DNA from: Candidatus Thiodictyon syntrophicum
Lineage (GTDB): Bacteria; Pseudomonadota; Gammaproteobacteria; Chromatiales; Chromatiaceae
Direction: 5' to 3'
DNA: 64,000 nucleotides
Assembly: GCF_002813775.1 (NCBI RefSeq)
Contig: NZ_CP020370.1
Span: forward strand, 3,001,501-3,065,500
Shown here: one piece after another, positions 36,931 through 44,704 of the stretch
Numbering within the stretch: the first letter of the stretch is position 1
How the letters are laid out: every line of letters begins with the position of its first letter
Notes under the pieces: generated by a model
Seen by the model: the letters and a program-made list of their open reading frames with translations, nothing else
What the model was told of the DNA's origin: nothing
The model's database searches: none
Position numbers and translations under genes: made by a program

Positions 36931-38001
36931 GTGACCCAGCTCAAGAACGATACCTTCCTGCGCGCGCTGCTGCGCGAGCCCGTGGACTACACCCCCGTCT
37001 GGATGATGCGCCAGGCCGGGCGCTACCTGCCCGAGTACCGCGCCACCCGCACCCGGGCGGGCAGCTTCATGGATCTCTGCATGAACCCGGAACTGGCCTG
37101 CGAGGTCACGCTCCAGCCGCTGGAGCGCTTTCCGCTCGACGCGGCCATCCTGTTCTCCGACATCCTGACGATCCCGGACGCCATGGGCCTGGGGCTCTAT
37201 TTTGCAGAGGGGGAGGGGCCGCACTTCGACACCCCGGTACGCACCGAGGCCGACGTGGCGCGGATCGCGGTGCCGGACCCCGAGGTCGAGTTGCGCTATG
37301 TGATGGACGCGGTGAGCCTGATCCGGCGGGAACTTAAGGGGCGGGTGCCGCTGATCGGCTTCTCGGGCAGCCCCTGGACGCTCGCGACCTACATGGTGGA
37401 GGGGGGCGGCAGCAAGACCTATGCTCACACCAAGGCGATGATGTACGACCGCCCGCAACTGCTCCACGCCCTGCTGACAAAGGTCGCAGACGCCGTGGCC
37501 GTCTATCTCAACGCCCAGATCGCCCGCGGCGCCCAGGCGGTGATGGTCTTCGATACCTGGGGCGGCGCCCTGACCCCGGCCAAGTACCAGGAGTTCTCGC
37601 TCGCCTACATGCAGCGCGTGGTGGCGGGCCTGACCCGGGAGGCCGAGGGACGGCGGGTGCCGGCGGTGCTGTTCACCAAGAACGGCGGTCAGTGGCTGGA
37701 CCGGATGGCCGACACCGGCTGCGACGCCCTGGGCGTGGACTGGACCACGGACCTGGCCGACGCCCGCCGCATGGTGAAGGATCGGGTGGCCCTCCAGGGC
37801 AACCTGGACCCCTGCGTCCTCTACGCCTCCCCCGAGCGGATTCGCGAGGAGGTGGCGGCGGTGCTCGCGAGCTTCGGCCACGGCAGCGGCCATGTGTTCA
37901 ACCTGGGGCACGGCATCACGCCGGATGTCGACCCGGACCATGCGGGGGCCATGGTGGCCGCGGTCCATGAGCTGAGCCCGGCCTACCACCGGGGGGGTTG
38001 A
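36931..38001 (+). CDS. hemE: Uroporphyrinogen decarboxylase
   Basis: A 356-residue HemE, the usual length, starting at GTG 36931 ([17 protein letters not shown]). It removes four carboxyl groups from uroporphyrinogen III to give coproporphyrinogen III, the substrate of HemF encoded at 11.8 kb. Conserved segments are [52 protein letters not shown] and [10 protein letters not shown]. The long in-frame extension upstream to 36277 overlaps the MNT gene and is not coding. It is apparently monocistronic. Confidence 0.96.
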   Translation: MTQLKNDTFLRALLREPVDYTPVWMMRQAGRYLPEYRATRTRAGSFMDLCMNPELACEVTLQPLERFPLDAAILFSDILTIPDAMGLGLYFAEGEGPHFDTPVRTEADVARIAVPDPEVELRYVMDAVSLIRRELKGRVPLIGFSGSPWTLATYMVEGGGSKTYAHTKAMMYDRPQLLHALLTKVADAVAVYLNAQIARGAQAVMVFDTWGGALTPAKYQEFSLAYMQRVVAGLTREAEGRRVPAVLFTKNGGQWLDRMADTGCDALGVDWTTDLADARRMVKDRVALQGNLDPCVLYASPERIREEVAAVLASFGHGSGHVFNLGHGITPDVDPDHAGAMVAAVHELSPAYHRGG

Positions 38002-38116
38002 GTCCGCTCCGGCGGCACCGCGGCGCTGCCGCCTGGTTTCCTCCAGCAGCGTTGCCCGGACCACTGACGTAGGGTGCGCCGCGCGCACCCACAGAGGCCG
38101 CGGTCGGTCGCAGGGA

Positions 38117-38196
38117 GACCGGAGGTCGAGGCTTTAGCCGGTCGCTATCGCATCGGCTTGGCCCTGGTCCGGCTAAGCCTCGACCTCCAGTGCGCA
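38117..38196. repeat. Inverted repeat, GGAGGTCGAGGCT family
   Basis: GGAGGTCGAGGCTTTAGCCG and its facing copy CGGCTAAGCCTCGACCTCC surround about 35 bp. A related pair is at 49834-49894. With a single GTAGGGTGCGC arm at 38067-38090 it makes up most of 38002-38281, which holds no gene. Confidence 0.7.
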
Positions 38197-38281
38197 ACGG
38201 CGGACCCTCCCGGTAGCGGCCGGTTGTGTCTGCGCTCGATGATCGGCGCGTTTCGCGCCAAGGTCTACCAGGAGCCCCAGG

Positions 38282-40321
38282 ATGCCAACATCAGATCGCC
38301 CGCTGGTCGCCCATGATGAGCGCGACACCGGCCCCGCGGTTCCTCAGGTGGAACTGTTGTCGCGGGCGCCGGGTCCCGCGACGGTGCGCGAGCCGCTGCG
38401 CCAGGCGGCCCGTTTCAGGCTCTTCGCGGTGGTCTTCACCCTGGTCCTGGTCGGCGGGTCCCTGTGGAATTTCACCCGCCCAGCCCAGTACCGGGCGACG
38501 GCGACCGTGCTGATCGAGGTCCCCGAGGGGATCGGCTTCACTGCCGGGACGCTCGGTGCCGACCCCCAGAACGTCGCGGTCCAGGGCCGTATCCTGCTGG
38601 CCCAGGACCTCCTGGCGGACACCCTGGCGCGGGCGCTGTCCATTGACCCGGGGCTCAGCGCCCTGGACCCGGACGGCCTGCGGCGGCTCTTGGACGTCCA
38701 GCCGACCGCGGGGACCAATCTGGTCGAGTTGAGCGCCGTCGGCCCGGCCCCGGCGCAACTCGCGGTCCTGGTGAACGCCTGGATCGAGGCCTATCTGGCC
38801 CGGCGACAGACCCAGATCGAGGGCGACGTCGGGGCGGTCCAGGCGCGGCTCCAAGAGGAATACGACCGCCTCGACGCCCAGAAGCGGGAGAAGGCCGCGG
38901 CGCTCGACCGTTACCGCCAGGAACACAGCATCGACACCATGGAGCAGGCGGGCAACCAGGCCCCGGCGCGGCTCGACGCCCTGACCAAGGATCTCAACAC
39001 CGCGCGGGCCGATGAGGTGAAGGCGCAGTCCCAACTCACGGCCTTGGACGAGGCGATCGCCCGCGGAGAGCAGGTCGTGCCGCCCGCCGAGCAGGGCGCC
39101 GTGCAGCAGATGGAGCAGGAGGCGGCCAAGCGCCGCGCCGATCTCGCGGTCCTCTCCCAGCGTTACACCAAGGTCTACCTGGACAGCGAGCCGAGCCTGA
39201 AGGAACTGCCCGGCGAGTTGGCCCGGTTGGAGGCACGGATCAAAGAGCAACTGACCAAGGGGCAGAACTATTTGCGTTCCGGGCTGACCCGGGAGTTGGA
39301 CCGGGCGCGCCGCCAGACCCGCCTCCTGGAGCAACAGCTCGGCGTGCAGCGCTCCGAGGCGTCGCGTTTCACCGCCCGCTTTGCCCGCTACGAGACCCTG
39401 AAACAGGACCTGGCGCGGGTCGATGAACAGCATCGCGACCTGGAAAAGCGCCTGCTCGAGGTCAAGACCAAGGCCCCGGCCCGGTATGCCCAGGTCAAGG
39501 TGGTGGAGCCCGCCTTTGCCCCCCGCCGCCCCTTCCAGCCCGATTATTGGCGGGACTTCCTCTACAACCTGGTCGCCGCGGGGGTGACGGCGCTCCTGGC
39601 CATCCTGCTCCTGGAGTTCCTGACCAGGCGCGAACGCTCGCAGGAGGAACAGCAGCCGGTCACCGGGGTGCGGGTCTTTGCACCACAGCCGACGGCCCAG
39701 GCCCTGACCGAGCCTGCCGTCGACCAGGCCTTCGCCGCCCGGCGGGCCCCCGAGGCCCTGGACGCGGATGAGGTGCGGCGCCTGCCGGGTGCCATCGAGC
39801 GCGAGTTGCTGGCGGCCGAGGTCCGCGCCCTGACCGAGCTCGCGGACCCGGCGACCCGGCAATTGATCGGCCTGCTCCTGTCCGGGCTCACTCCGCGGGA
39901 GTGCGCGGACCTGGACGAGACGGACATCGATCTCGCGGGCGGGCAGGTACGGGTGCCCGGTGACGGGCGCGTGCTCGCCCTGAGCCCGGCCCTGGCCGCG
40001 CTGCTGGCCGGGCATCAGCCCGTCCCCCTGTGGTCCGGAGACCCGGCGGCCGGGGGGGCCCCGGGGCTCATGGCGCGCATCGGGCTCCTGGCCCACGACG
40101 CGGGTCTGTCACACCCCGCGGAGGTGGACGCCGCCGCGCTGCGCCACACCTACATCTGCTACCTGGTGCGCCAGGGCGCCCGCCTGACCGAGATCGAACG
40201 GATCATCGGCCGCCTCCCGGCCGCGGAACTGGCCCGCTACGGCGTCTACAGCCCGGCCGGCGCGGCCAAGCCGCTGGGGCAGGTCGCGCTGGACTATCCG
40301 GGCTTTGCCGACCGTAGCTGA
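38282..40321 (+). CDS. Wzz/GumC chain-length protein fused to tyrosine-recombinase-like domain
   Basis: A 679-residue protein in one unbroken frame. Residues 45-63 are membrane helix 1, 64-180 the Wzz periplasmic base (YRATATVLIEVPEG), 180-400 a long coiled coil, and 427-447 membrane helix 2, preceded by the Pro-rich APRRPFQPDY. This is the plan of polysaccharide co-polymerases. The cytoplasmic tail, where Wzc carries a tyrosine kinase, instead resembles a phage-integrase domain (about 515-660): LLLSGLTPRECADLDETDID, AALRHTYICYLVRQGARLTE and RYGVYSP. Arg539, Arg621 and a Tyr (653 or 656) are kept; two usual His positions are changed (Ala, Arg). It may therefore bind rather than cut DNA, or serve as a scaffold. 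Confidence 0.82.
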   Translation: MPTSDRPLVAHDERDTGPAVPQVELLSRAPGPATVREPLRQAARFRLFAVVFTLVLVGGSLWNFTRPAQYRATATVLIEVPEGIGFTAGTLGADPQNVAVQGRILLAQDLLADTLARALSIDPGLSALDPDGLRRLLDVQPTAGTNLVELSAVGPAPAQLAVLVNAWIEAYLARRQTQIEGDVGAVQARLQEEYDRLDAQKREKAAALDRYRQEHSIDTMEQAGNQAPARLDALTKDLNTARADEVKAQSQLTALDEAIARGEQVVPPAEQGAVQQMEQEAAKRRADLAVLSQRYTKVYLDSEPSLKELPGELARLEARIKEQLTKGQNYLRSGLTRELDRARRQTRLLEQQLGVQRSEASRFTARFARYETLKQDLARVDEQHRDLEKRLLEVKTKAPARYAQVKVVEPAFAPRRPFQPDYWRDFLYNLVAAGVTALLAILLLEFLTRRERSQEEQQPVTGVRVFAPQPTAQALTEPAVDQAFAARRAPEALDADEVRRLPGAIERELLAAEVRALTELADPATRQLIGLLLSGLTPRECADLDETDIDLAGGQVRVPGDGRVLALSPALAALLAGHQPVPLWSGDPAAGGAPGLMARIGLLAHDAGLSHPAEVDAAALRHTYICYLVRQGARLTEIERIIGRLPAAELARYGVYSPAGAAKPLGQVALDYPGFADRS

Positions 40322-40380
40322 TCCTGCGGGTCAGCGGCGGGTCTTGACCATAACGCCGGCCAAGCGCCCTTGCGGTAACC

Positions 40381-40435
40381 CGTCGCGGCCTGGGGGCCGC
40401 TCCTACGTCGTAGGAGCGGCCCCCAGGCCGCGACG
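40381..40435. terminator. Perfect 26-bp inverted repeat between convergent genes
   Basis: Arms 40381-40406 and 40410-40435 are exact reverse complements (starting CGTCGCGGCCTGGGGGCC) with a 3-nt loop. It lies 60 bp after the Wzz-fusion stop and 50 bp after the end of the ERCC4 gene on the other strand, so a bidirectional terminator role is plausible. No U-tract follows; a dispersed palindrome is the alternative. Confidence 0.6.
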
Positions 40436-40484
40436 GATATCACCACGATTCGGGACGCAGCATGGTCAAGGTTGGTTTGGCGGG

Positions 40485-41183
40485 TCACAGCGGCCAATCG
40501 GGATCCGACACCTCAGCCGGACCATAGGTCGCCGCGTGCTCCGCCACCGCCCAGCGGATCAACTTGGCGGTCCGCTCGCCGATCCCGGGCACGGTGGCCA
40601 GGTCGGCGGCTGGGGCGGCCATCACCGCCTCGATGGTCCCGAAGCGCTCCAGCAGCCCTTTGGCGCGCGCCGGGCCGATGCCGGGCAGGCCCTGGAGGAT
40701 GCGCTGCTGCACCCGGGCCTTGCCGCGCGGACGCAGACCCTTGCGGGGCAGGGCGCCGGTCGCGAAGGTACGTGCCTGACGCGCGGCGAACAGCATGAGC
40801 CCGGCGGTTTCCTGCGCGTCCATGGAGCGCAGCAGCGGGATGCCGAGGAACAGGGTCAGGGCGATCAGGGCACCCTGGATCGCCTCGCGGTGCATCCGGC
40901 ACTCGCCCAGGTCGCGCGTGGTGCCTTCCAGGATCAAGGCCGTGCGCAGCGGCGCATTCGCCAGCCGCAGCCCCTGTGAAAAGAGCCGGCCGTCCTTGAT
41001 GGAGGCGACGAGATCCGGCAGGGTCTTGCGCTCGAAGAGCAGCGCCTCGTCCACCAGATAGTCGCCGAGCGGCAGCCGCTCCACCCGGGTGACCACGTCA
41101 GCGCGGCGGCGCAATGTCTCCAAGACCGCACCGGCGGCCTCGCGGTCATCGACGATGACGGCAAAAATCTGGCTGGCGGCCAT
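40485..41183 (-). CDS. ERCC4-type nuclease with helix-hairpin-helix domain
   Basis: A 232-residue XPF/Mus81-like nuclease. The N-terminal ERCC4 domain shows AVIVDDREAAGAVLETLRRR, RLPLGDYLVDEALLFERKTL and DLVASIKDGR, giving the G-D-x(n)-E-R-K-x-x-x-D catalytic motif. The C-terminal two helix-hairpin-helix motifs (LPGIGPARAKGLLERFG and TVPGIGERTAKLI) should bind branched DNA. This architecture is standard in archaea and eukaryotes and sporadic in bacteria. The ATG at 41183 is selected because the upstream frame overlaps the carbonic anhydrase gene's end. It is 35 bp downstream of that gene and probably co-transcribed. Confidence 0.87.
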   Translation of the reverse strand: MAASQIFAVIVDDREAAGAVLETLRRRADVVTRVERLPLGDYLVDEALLFERKTLPDLVASIKDGRLFSQGLRLANAPLRTALILEGTTRDLGECRMHREAIQGALIALTLFLGIPLLRSMDAQETAGLMLFAARQARTFATGALPRKGLRPRGKARVQQRILQGLPGIGPARAKGLLERFGTIEAVMAAPAADLATVPGIGERTAKLIRWAVAEHAATYGPAEVSDPDWPL

Positions 41184-41217
41184 CGGCTGGCACCCGGATG
41201 CGCGAAGCGGTGGCCGG

Positions 41218-41856
41218 TCAGGGCGCGTGCGCGTCGGCCGGAACCCCATCGAAGAATTCCACGACCCCGGTCGCCAGCGAATACTCGGCACCGACGACCA
41301 TCAATCCCTCATGTTCGGTCAGTTGCTCCAGGATCTCCGAGCCGTGCCGCAGATGGCTGACCGAGACGCCGACGTTGGCCCGCACCGCATGTCGTACCAG
41401 GGCCTCCATGTCGTGCCGCAGTTCGGTCTTCAGCAAGCCCTCGACGGACGGGCGAACCCGGTCCACGATCGAGCGCAGGTTGCGCGATTGGCTCGCCGTC
41501 GGCCGCTGCAACTCCTCCAGGGTGGCGAGTACCGCTCCGCATTGCGAGTGCCCGAGCACCACGACCAGCCGGGTGCCATAGCGCTCGGCCGCGAACTCGA
41601 CGCTGCCCACCTGGGATGGCGCCACGATGTTCCCGGCCACCCGGATGACAAACAGGTCGCCGAGCCCCTGGTCGAAGACGATCTCCGCCGGCACCCGCGA
41701 GTCCGAACAGCCCAGCACGATCGCGAAGGGCCGTTGTCCTTGCGCCAATTCGGCGCGCCGCGCATGACTCAGGAGTGGATCGCGGCGCTGCTCGCCCGCG
41801 ACAAAGCGCCGGTTTCCCGCGCGCAGGCGCCCGAGTGCCTCAAGTGCCGAAACCAT
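41218..41856 (-). CDS. Beta-class carbonic anhydrase
   Basis: A 212-residue enzyme interconverting CO2 and bicarbonate. Zinc ligands Cys50 (CSDSR), His103 and Cys106 (GHSQCGAV) and the Asp52/Arg54 dyad are present. The N-terminus lacks a signal peptide, so it is cytoplasmic. In a CO2-fixing organism it would supply bicarbonate or CO2 to carboxylases, which is an inference. The ERCC4 nuclease gene follows after 35 bp. Confidence 0.94.
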   Translation of the reverse strand: MVSALEALGRLRAGNRRFVAGEQRRDPLLSHARRAELAQGQRPFAIVLGCSDSRVPAEIVFDQGLGDLFVIRVAGNIVAPSQVGSVEFAAERYGTRLVVVLGHSQCGAVLATLEELQRPTASQSRNLRSIVDRVRPSVEGLLKTELRHDMEALVRHAVRANVGVSVSHLRHGSEILEQLTEHEGLMVVGAEYSLATGVVEFFDGVPADAHAP

Positions 41857-41984
41857 CGCTGCCTCGCATCTTTAGTTCCCCCACCTCTAAGATTCAACGA
41901 CGATTCGCCCGGGCCCCGCTGTGCGTCCAATCCATCGGCTGGATAAAGCGCAGCGAGACCACGTAATCAGGGTAGGGGAAATGC

Positions 41985-44075
41985 TCATTTGAGAATCTGA
42001 AACAGGTTGTTGAAATCATCCGTCCAGGCGACCAGCCCGGGGATGGGAGCGACCGGGGTCGCCGCCGCGCGGATGCCGGCCTGCTCCAGCACTGCCGGGT
42101 TTCGGGCAACCAGCATCCAGTCGGTGCGGCGCTGGCCGGGGCCGGTGGGGTCGTCGCGGATCAGGGCGGTGGCGAGCCCCGTGGTGCGGGCGATCTCCTG
42201 CACCACCGGCGGCAGCCACAGGAAGCGGTTGGTGACGTGGAAGGCGATGATGCCGTCGGGGTTCAGGTGGCGCAGATAGAGGTCCATGGCCTGCGCCGTG
42301 ATCAAGTGGACCGGCACCGAGTCGCCGGAGAAGGCGTCCACGGCCAGTACGTCGAAGCCCTGGGGCGCCTCGCGCTCCAGCGTGAGACGGGCGTCGCCGA
42401 GCGCGGTCTCGATCTGCGCCTGGCTGTCGTTCATGAAGCTGAACTCGCTGCGGGCAAGATCCAGCACCTGCGGGTTGATCTCGTAGAAGCGGTAGACATC
42501 GCCCGGGCGCCCGTAGACGGCCAGGGTCCCGGTGCCCAACCCGATCAGGCCCACCTTCTTGGCCGCCGTGGCGGCGATGGCCCGCCCGATCCCGGACGTC
42601 TGGCCATAGTAGGTGGTCGGCAACCGCTGCCGGTCGGGGTCCAGGAACTGCTCACCGTGCTTGATGGAGCCGTGATAGAGCTGGCGCACGTCGTCGTGCG
42701 GGTCCTGGCGATGCACATCCACACTCTGCAGGTTGCCGTAGAAGTTGCGTGTGATGCGGCGGGTGTCGGCCAGGTCGTCGGCCACCTGCACGTAGAGGAA
42801 ATAGCCGCACAGCATCGCCAGGACCCCGGCGGTGCCGCTCGCTAGCGCACTGGTCAGCGCACGGGTCGGCGCCGTGGCCGCCCCCTGGGACTGTCCGCGA
42901 CCCGGCTTGGCCGGGCGCAGCACGAGCATCGCCAAGAGTGCGGTGATGATGAGGCCAATCCCCAACTCGTAGTAGGCCGGCAGGACGCGTGGGGCGATCA
43001 GCCCGACCGTGATCCCGCCGAGCGCCCCGCCCAGCGAGAGCATCAGATAGAAGCGGGTGAGATAACGCGGCCCGGGGCGCAGGCGGGCCAACTCACCGTG
43101 CAGGAACATGCAGAAGAAGAAGAGCCCCGCGGCATAGAGCGGGATGGCGACCTTGATGTTGACGCCGATGGCGCTGTCCTGGAGCCCATAGGCGCAGACC
43201 AGCAGCAGGAGCGCCGTCACCGGCAGGACGATGGCGCGCCGGTACCAGCGGTCGCTCTCGAAACAGAGCACGAAGGTCAATAGATAGAGCGAGAGCGGCA
43301 GCAGCCACAGGAAGGGGATGGCCGCGACGTTTTGGGTGATGTGGTTGGTGATGGCCAGCAGCAGCCAGGAGCCCATGGCCGCGAGGCCGAGCCACAGCAG
43401 GTAGTCCCGGGGCCGCGGGTCCCAATCGCCCTCGGGTTCATGGGTAGGGGCATGGGACGCGGGCGGCAGCCGGTGGATGTGGTGCAGGAAGTACCAGGCC
43501 GAGCCGGCGCAGGACAGCGCGAACAGGACGAAGACCCCGGACCAGGCATAGGCCTGGGTGAGGATGCGCGCGTGCGGCTCGATCAGGAAGGGGTAGCTCA
43601 TCAGGGCCAACAGGGAGGCCAGGTTCGAGAGCGAAAAATAGCGGTAGACATGGGTCCCGATCAGGCTGCGCGCGACCCAGGACTGGAGCAGCGGCCCGGT
43701 GGTCGAGAGCATGAAGTAGGGCAGCCCGATGGTGGCGATCAGGAGGCCCAGGATCCACAGAGTCGGGTCCGCCTCACCGGTCGGTTGCCACTGGGGTCCG
43801 GCCAGGATCGGCAGCACCAGCAGGCTCGCCGCCAGCAGGGTCACATGGACCTGTACCTGGCGGCGTGGCCTCAGGTGGCGCGACACCCAGTCCGCATAGG
43901 CATAGCCGCCGAGCAGCGTCACCTGGAAGAAGACCATGCAGACCGACCAGACCGCCGCCGAGCCGCCGAACCAGGGCAGGATCTGCTTGGCGATCAGGGG
44001 CTGGACCAGGAACAGCAGGAAGGAGCTGGAGAAGATGGTCCCCGCGAAGAGGAGCTTTGAGCCTGGGCTGTGCAT
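41985..44075 (-). CDS. Fused multi-pass membrane and spermidine-synthase-like protein
   Basis: A 696-residue protein. Residues 1-440 contain about 12 membrane helices beginning FAGTIFSSSFLLFLVQPLIAKQ, characteristic of the membrane-anchored spermine/spermidine synthase-like family. Residues 450-690 are a Rossmann methyltransferase-like domain with GLIGLGTGTLAVYGRPGD, YEINPQVLDLA and VLAVDAFSGDSVPVHL. True aminopropyl transfer has not been shown for this architecture. Conserved QTSGIGRA precedes the nucleotide site. It starts divergently from a repeat-poor 630-bp gap. Confidence 0.87.
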   Translation of the reverse strand: MHSPGSKLLFAGTIFSSSFLLFLVQPLIAKQILPWFGGSAAVWSVCMVFFQVTLLGGYAYADWVSRHLRPRRQVQVHVTLLAASLLVLPILAGPQWQPTGEADPTLWILGLLIATIGLPYFMLSTTGPLLQSWVARSLIGTHVYRYFSLSNLASLLALMSYPFLIEPHARILTQAYAWSGVFVLFALSCAGSAWYFLHHIHRLPPASHAPTHEPEGDWDPRPRDYLLWLGLAAMGSWLLLAITNHITQNVAAIPFLWLLPLSLYLLTFVLCFESDRWYRRAIVLPVTALLLLVCAYGLQDSAIGVNIKVAIPLYAAGLFFFCMFLHGELARLRPGPRYLTRFYLMLSLGGALGGITVGLIAPRVLPAYYELGIGLIITALLAMLVLRPAKPGRGQSQGAATAPTRALTSALASGTAGVLAMLCGYFLYVQVADDLADTRRITRNFYGNLQSVDVHRQDPHDDVRQLYHGSIKHGEQFLDPDRQRLPTTYYGQTSGIGRAIAATAAKKVGLIGLGTGTLAVYGRPGDVYRFYEINPQVLDLARSEFSFMNDSQAQIETALGDARLTLEREAPQGFDVLAVDAFSGDSVPVHLITAQAMDLYLRHLNPDGIIAFHVTNRFLWLPPVVQEIARTTGLATALIRDDPTGPGQRRTDWMLVARNPAVLEQAGIRAAATPVAPIPGLVAWTDDFNNLFQILK

Positions 44076-44153
44076 GGGGGTCGGTGCTTCCTGTGGGCTG
44101 GGGCAGGGCGGGGGGGCGCCAAGGGGGCGCGCTCGCCCGCGCCGGGCGGTCGG

Positions 44154-44450
44154 TCAGCCTAGCCTATCGGCGGCGGGGCGGCAAACGGCGCCTGCCTCAA
44201 GACCTGTTGGTCCGAGACTCGCGCTGTCGTCAATACTGACCATTTGCTTTTCCGGGAGGAAGACACTAAGATTCTCCCCATCGCGACCCGCCTGGCCCGC
44301 AGCCTTGATCGGAGTCGGGAAAAGCAGAGGGTGACACGGCGCTGATCCCACCGGGTCCAGGCCACAGGCCCCGCATCCAAGCCCGATGAAAAGGGCGAGG
44401 AGGACATTTAAGAAAAACCTGCCGACCCAAACCCTACGGCAGGCCCGCAA
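44154..44450 (-). CDS. Possible small lipoprotein
   Basis: A 98-residue frame starting at TTG. Residues 8-30 (VGRFFLNVLLALFIGLGCGACG) look like a signal with Cys residues at a lipobox-like place. The rest has no recognised motif. The gap 44076-44704 is otherwise empty, and no good ribosome binding site supports the start, so this is tentative. Confidence 0.35.
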   Translation of the reverse strand: MRACRRVWVGRFFLNVLLALFIGLGCGACGLDPVGSAPCHPLLFPTPIKAAGQAGRDGENLSVFLPEKQMVSIDDSASLGPTGLEAGAVCRPAADRLG

Positions 44451-44704
44451 CTATTCGGTCGCCGGGGTCTTCAAGACCCCGGCGACTGCTTCTCGGGCAT
44501 GACCCCGCACAACCCTTGTCCCGTTCAGGCGGCCTCGCTCGTCCTTTCAGCGACTGGCGGCCGACCCGGGGCATTGGCCCCGTCCGCCACGCTTTCGGCA
44601 GTCGCGCGGGCTCGCGGCACCGGCCGGCGACGGAGCAACATGCGGGACGGGGCGAATGTCCCGTACCGCCCGGACTTAAGAGGCGCGATGCGCGCCGAGC
44701 GGCC

